This document shows positions 7,271-8,642 of a stretch of 8,642 nucleotides of DNA, in pieces (within the stretch, counting starts at the first letter, position 1; each line of letters starts with the position of its first letter). This DNA comes from Planctomycetaceae bacterium (GTDB lineage: Bacteria > Planctomycetota > Planctomycetia > Pirellulales > Pirellulaceae), in the NCBI GenBank assembly GCA_024642765.1, contig JAHEAM010000017.1, positions 8,100-16,741 on the forward strand, written 5' to 3'. A program made the translations under genes and the position numbers. The notes under the pieces were generated by a model. It did no database searches. It was not told the DNA's origin and saw only the letters and a list, made by a program, of their open reading frames with translations.

Positions 7271-7354
7271 ATGCGGCAGAACCCGCCCTCGGCCACTTTC
7301 GCAGAGCAAAAATTCATCGCGGCCTATCGAAAACAGGATCAGGAAGCAGAATGA
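7271..7354 (+). CDS. Possible short ORF coupled to the condensation-like gene
   Basis: An ATG at 7271 opens 27 codons, rich in polar and charged residues, ending in RKQDQEAE. Its TGA overlaps the ATG of the next gene as ATGA (7351-7354), a typical arrangement for translational coupling. No domain, membrane segment or signal peptide is visible. The frame is open back to a TAG at 7256-7258; before that, an ATG at 7220 opens a 12-codon stretch in the same frame. AAGA at 7260-7263 is the only purine-rich element upstream and is a poor ribosome binding site. It may be a leader peptide, a small real protein or chance. I do not recognise it. Confidence 0.22.
   Translation: MRQNPPSATFAEQKFIAAYRKQDQEAE
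7341..7344 (+). promoter_or_regulatory. Ribosome binding site of the condensation-like gene
   Basis: AGGA lies 6 nt before the ATG at 7351, one of the better-placed Shine-Dalgarno matches in the window. It supports 7351 as the true start; the frame upstream is open to a TGA at 7264-7266 but contains no ATG. Confidence 0.6.
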
Positions 7355-8642
7355 CAAAGGCGCGTCCGCCAATGCGGATCACCAGTATCGAACGCCTACA
7401 CCTGCTGGATGACCAACGGGCGTGGCCCAACTGGATTGGTTCGCATATGTATTTCGAGGGCGGCCTTGAACCTGACATTGCGGCAGCAGCCGTCGAGGTG
7501 TTGCTCGAACGTCATCCAATGATCACAGCCTACGCGCCGGGCGGTCCACGCCGCCCCAGTTGCTGGCATTTTAGTGAACGATCTCAACAGCACGGCGCGC
7601 ACTTTTTTACGGGCGAAGAGCCACCACCATTGCCAATGCGGCCAAACATTGCCGAGACGGAGGGAGTTCAATTCGTCGGCTGGACGAACGGCAAAATCAG
7701 TCGCGTTTCGTTTCTGTCGCATCACGCCGTAGCTGATGGATTGGGTGGGTTGTTCTTGACCCACGACTGGATGCGAATTTATGACAATTTGTTTCATGGC
7801 CGTGAGGCTACTGCGGGTCTCGAAGCACTGAAGCCCGAATTACTCAGGCAACGAAATCGACTTGGATTATGGACAAAAACTTGGTTGCGGCAGATTTGGA
7901 AACAGCCCATCGCGCTGATCGGTGCATGGAAATTTATGTTTCGCTCATTCTATTGTCTGGCGTTACCACCAGCGGGCACTGAGAACCACTCGCCCAGCAA
8001 TTGGCCTCAACTTCTATCAGCTTCGATTGATCACAAGACGTTGGGAGCTGTGCGAAAAAAGGCGTTGTCAATCAACGTGTCTTTGAACGATTGGCTGACT
8101 GCAGCATTGTTTGAAGCGATCCAACTATGGCGAGCGGAACGGCATGAAACGAAACGTTCGCCGTGGATGCGAATGATCATTCCGATAAATTTGCGGAAGA
8201 CAACAGAATGGACGATGCCGGCGGCGAATCGCACAACACTTGTTCAACTCGATCGCCGCGTACAAGACCTGAATCCGCGAGTGCGATTGTTGCAAGGCAT
8301 CGCTTATGAATTGGGAGTGATTCGACGTTGGCAACTGGATAGGATGTTCTTGATCGTACTGCGAGTCGTTGGGTTTTCACAAACGCTCCTTGTATGGCTG
8401 GCCAAATGGAACAAGCCGCGCGCGACAACGCTATTAACAAACCTTGGCAAACCTCTGTTATTGCGTGAGCTCAATCAAGACGACGAGAAACGGGTGCGGC
8501 TCGGAAATCTAAGTTTGACTGGAATGGATTTAATCCCGCCAATTCGATATGGTATGCCCGTGGCTTTTGCTGTCCATCAATACCGGCGCCAAATGCAAAT
8601 CACGGCCCATTATGACTCGGCGTCACTCGATCAATCTTCTGT
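7351..8642 (+). CDS. Condensation-domain-like acyltransferase, stand-alone (3'-partial)
   Basis: This belongs to the broad superfamily of CoA- or carrier-dependent acyltransferases that includes NRPS condensation domains, PapA-type enzymes and wax ester synthases. The visible part is 430 codons, close to a full domain (about 450), so only the C-terminus is missing. The catalytic motif HHAVADG (124-130) matches HHxxxDG, with His125 the expected base. Later landmarks are IIPINLR (276-282), typical of the second half of the fold, TNLGKP (363-368), like the (S/T)N(V/L)G segment, and a late AHYDSASL stretch. No adenylation or carrier domain is attached within the window, so it is not a standard NRPS module. 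It probably transfers an acyl group to an alcohol or amine; the substrates are unknown. The start at 7351 has AGGA at good spacing and overlaps the stop of a possible short ORF. Residues about 322-353 include a hydrophobic stretch that may associate with membrane or lipid. Confidence 0.85.
   Translation, partial: MTKARPPMRITSIERLHLLDDQRAWPNWIGSHMYFEGGLEPDIAAAAVEVLLERHPMITAYAPGGPRRPSCWHFSERSQQHGAHFFTGEEPPPLPMRPNIAETEGVQFVGWTNGKISRVSFLSHHAVADGLGGLFLTHDWMRIYDNLFHGREATAGLEALKPELLRQRNRLGLWTKTWLRQIWKQPIALIGAWKFMFRSFYCLALPPAGTENHSPSNWPQLLSASIDHKTLGAVRKKALSINVSLNDWLTAALFEAIQLWRAERHETKRSPWMRMIIPINLRKTTEWTMPAANRTTLVQLDRRVQDLNPRVRLLQGIAYELGVIRRWQLDRMFLIVLRVVGFSQTLLVWLAKWNKPRATTLLTNLGKPLLLRELNQDDEKRVRLGNLSLTGMDLIPPIRYGMPVAFAVHQYRRQMQITAHYDSASLDQSS

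Noticed and set aside
6985..7317. Minus-strand 110-codon frame across the GNAT end and following gap
   Set aside because: Largely antisense to GNAT coding sequence with no recognisable features.
7396..7797. Minus-strand 133-codon frame
   Set aside because: Antisense to the HHxxxDG acyltransferase, whose motif and ribosome binding site fix the real coding strand.
1..8642. A defence, CRISPR, retron or mobile-element system
   Set aside because: Both strands were read for spaced repeats, transposase or integrase motifs, reverse transcriptase and nuclease motifs and terminal repeats; none was seen. All large frames belong to known transporter, enzyme or SUFU-like families.

Overview
The window looks like part of a bacterial chromosome, most likely from a planctomycete (Pirellulales-type). 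This is an inference from remembered resemblance: the ABC ATPase has the style seen in that phylum (GFFGRK near the N-terminus, a GYLPE…LRIPRH Q-loop region), the suppressor-of-fused-like protein is of a bacterial type I associate with it, and base composition looks balanced by eye. I see no rRNA, tRNA, CRISPR array, insertion sequence or phage gene.

Layout, left to right. (1) 1-808, minus strand: an ABC-2-type exporter ATPase, cut at its C-terminus by the window edge. (2) 809-1000: a divergent intergenic region. (3) 1001-1984, plus strand: a soluble protein whose C-terminal half resembles the SUFU (suppressor of fused) domain. (4) 2078-6473, minus strand: a two-gene efflux operon. A membrane fusion protein (5193-6473) is followed, with a 14-nt overlap, by an inner-membrane RND permease of the HAE-1 type (2078-5206). 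(5) 6474-6702: an AT-rich divergent intergenic region with a candidate promoter and short dyads. (6) 6703-7182, plus strand: a GNAT-family N-acetyltransferase, followed at once by a 7-bp hairpin. (7) 7271-7354: a possible 27-codon ORF whose stop overlaps the next start as ATGA. (8) 7351-8642, plus strand: a stand-alone condensation-like acyltransferase with an HHxxxDG motif, running off the right edge.

How the genes work together. The fusion protein and permease should form the inner-membrane and periplasmic parts of a proton-driven tripartite pump. All proton-relay residues I could place are present, and the fusion protein carries a near-consensus TolC-docking motif. No outer-membrane factor and no local regulator are in the window, so the channel is presumably encoded elsewhere. 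The ABC ATPase, SUFU-like protein, GNAT enzyme and condensation-like enzyme have no obvious link to the pump or to each other. Every gene except the two cut by the window edges appears intact. I found no clear new system. The least explained parts are the short ORF coupled to the condensation-like gene, the SUFU-like protein, and the dyads around the efflux promoter.
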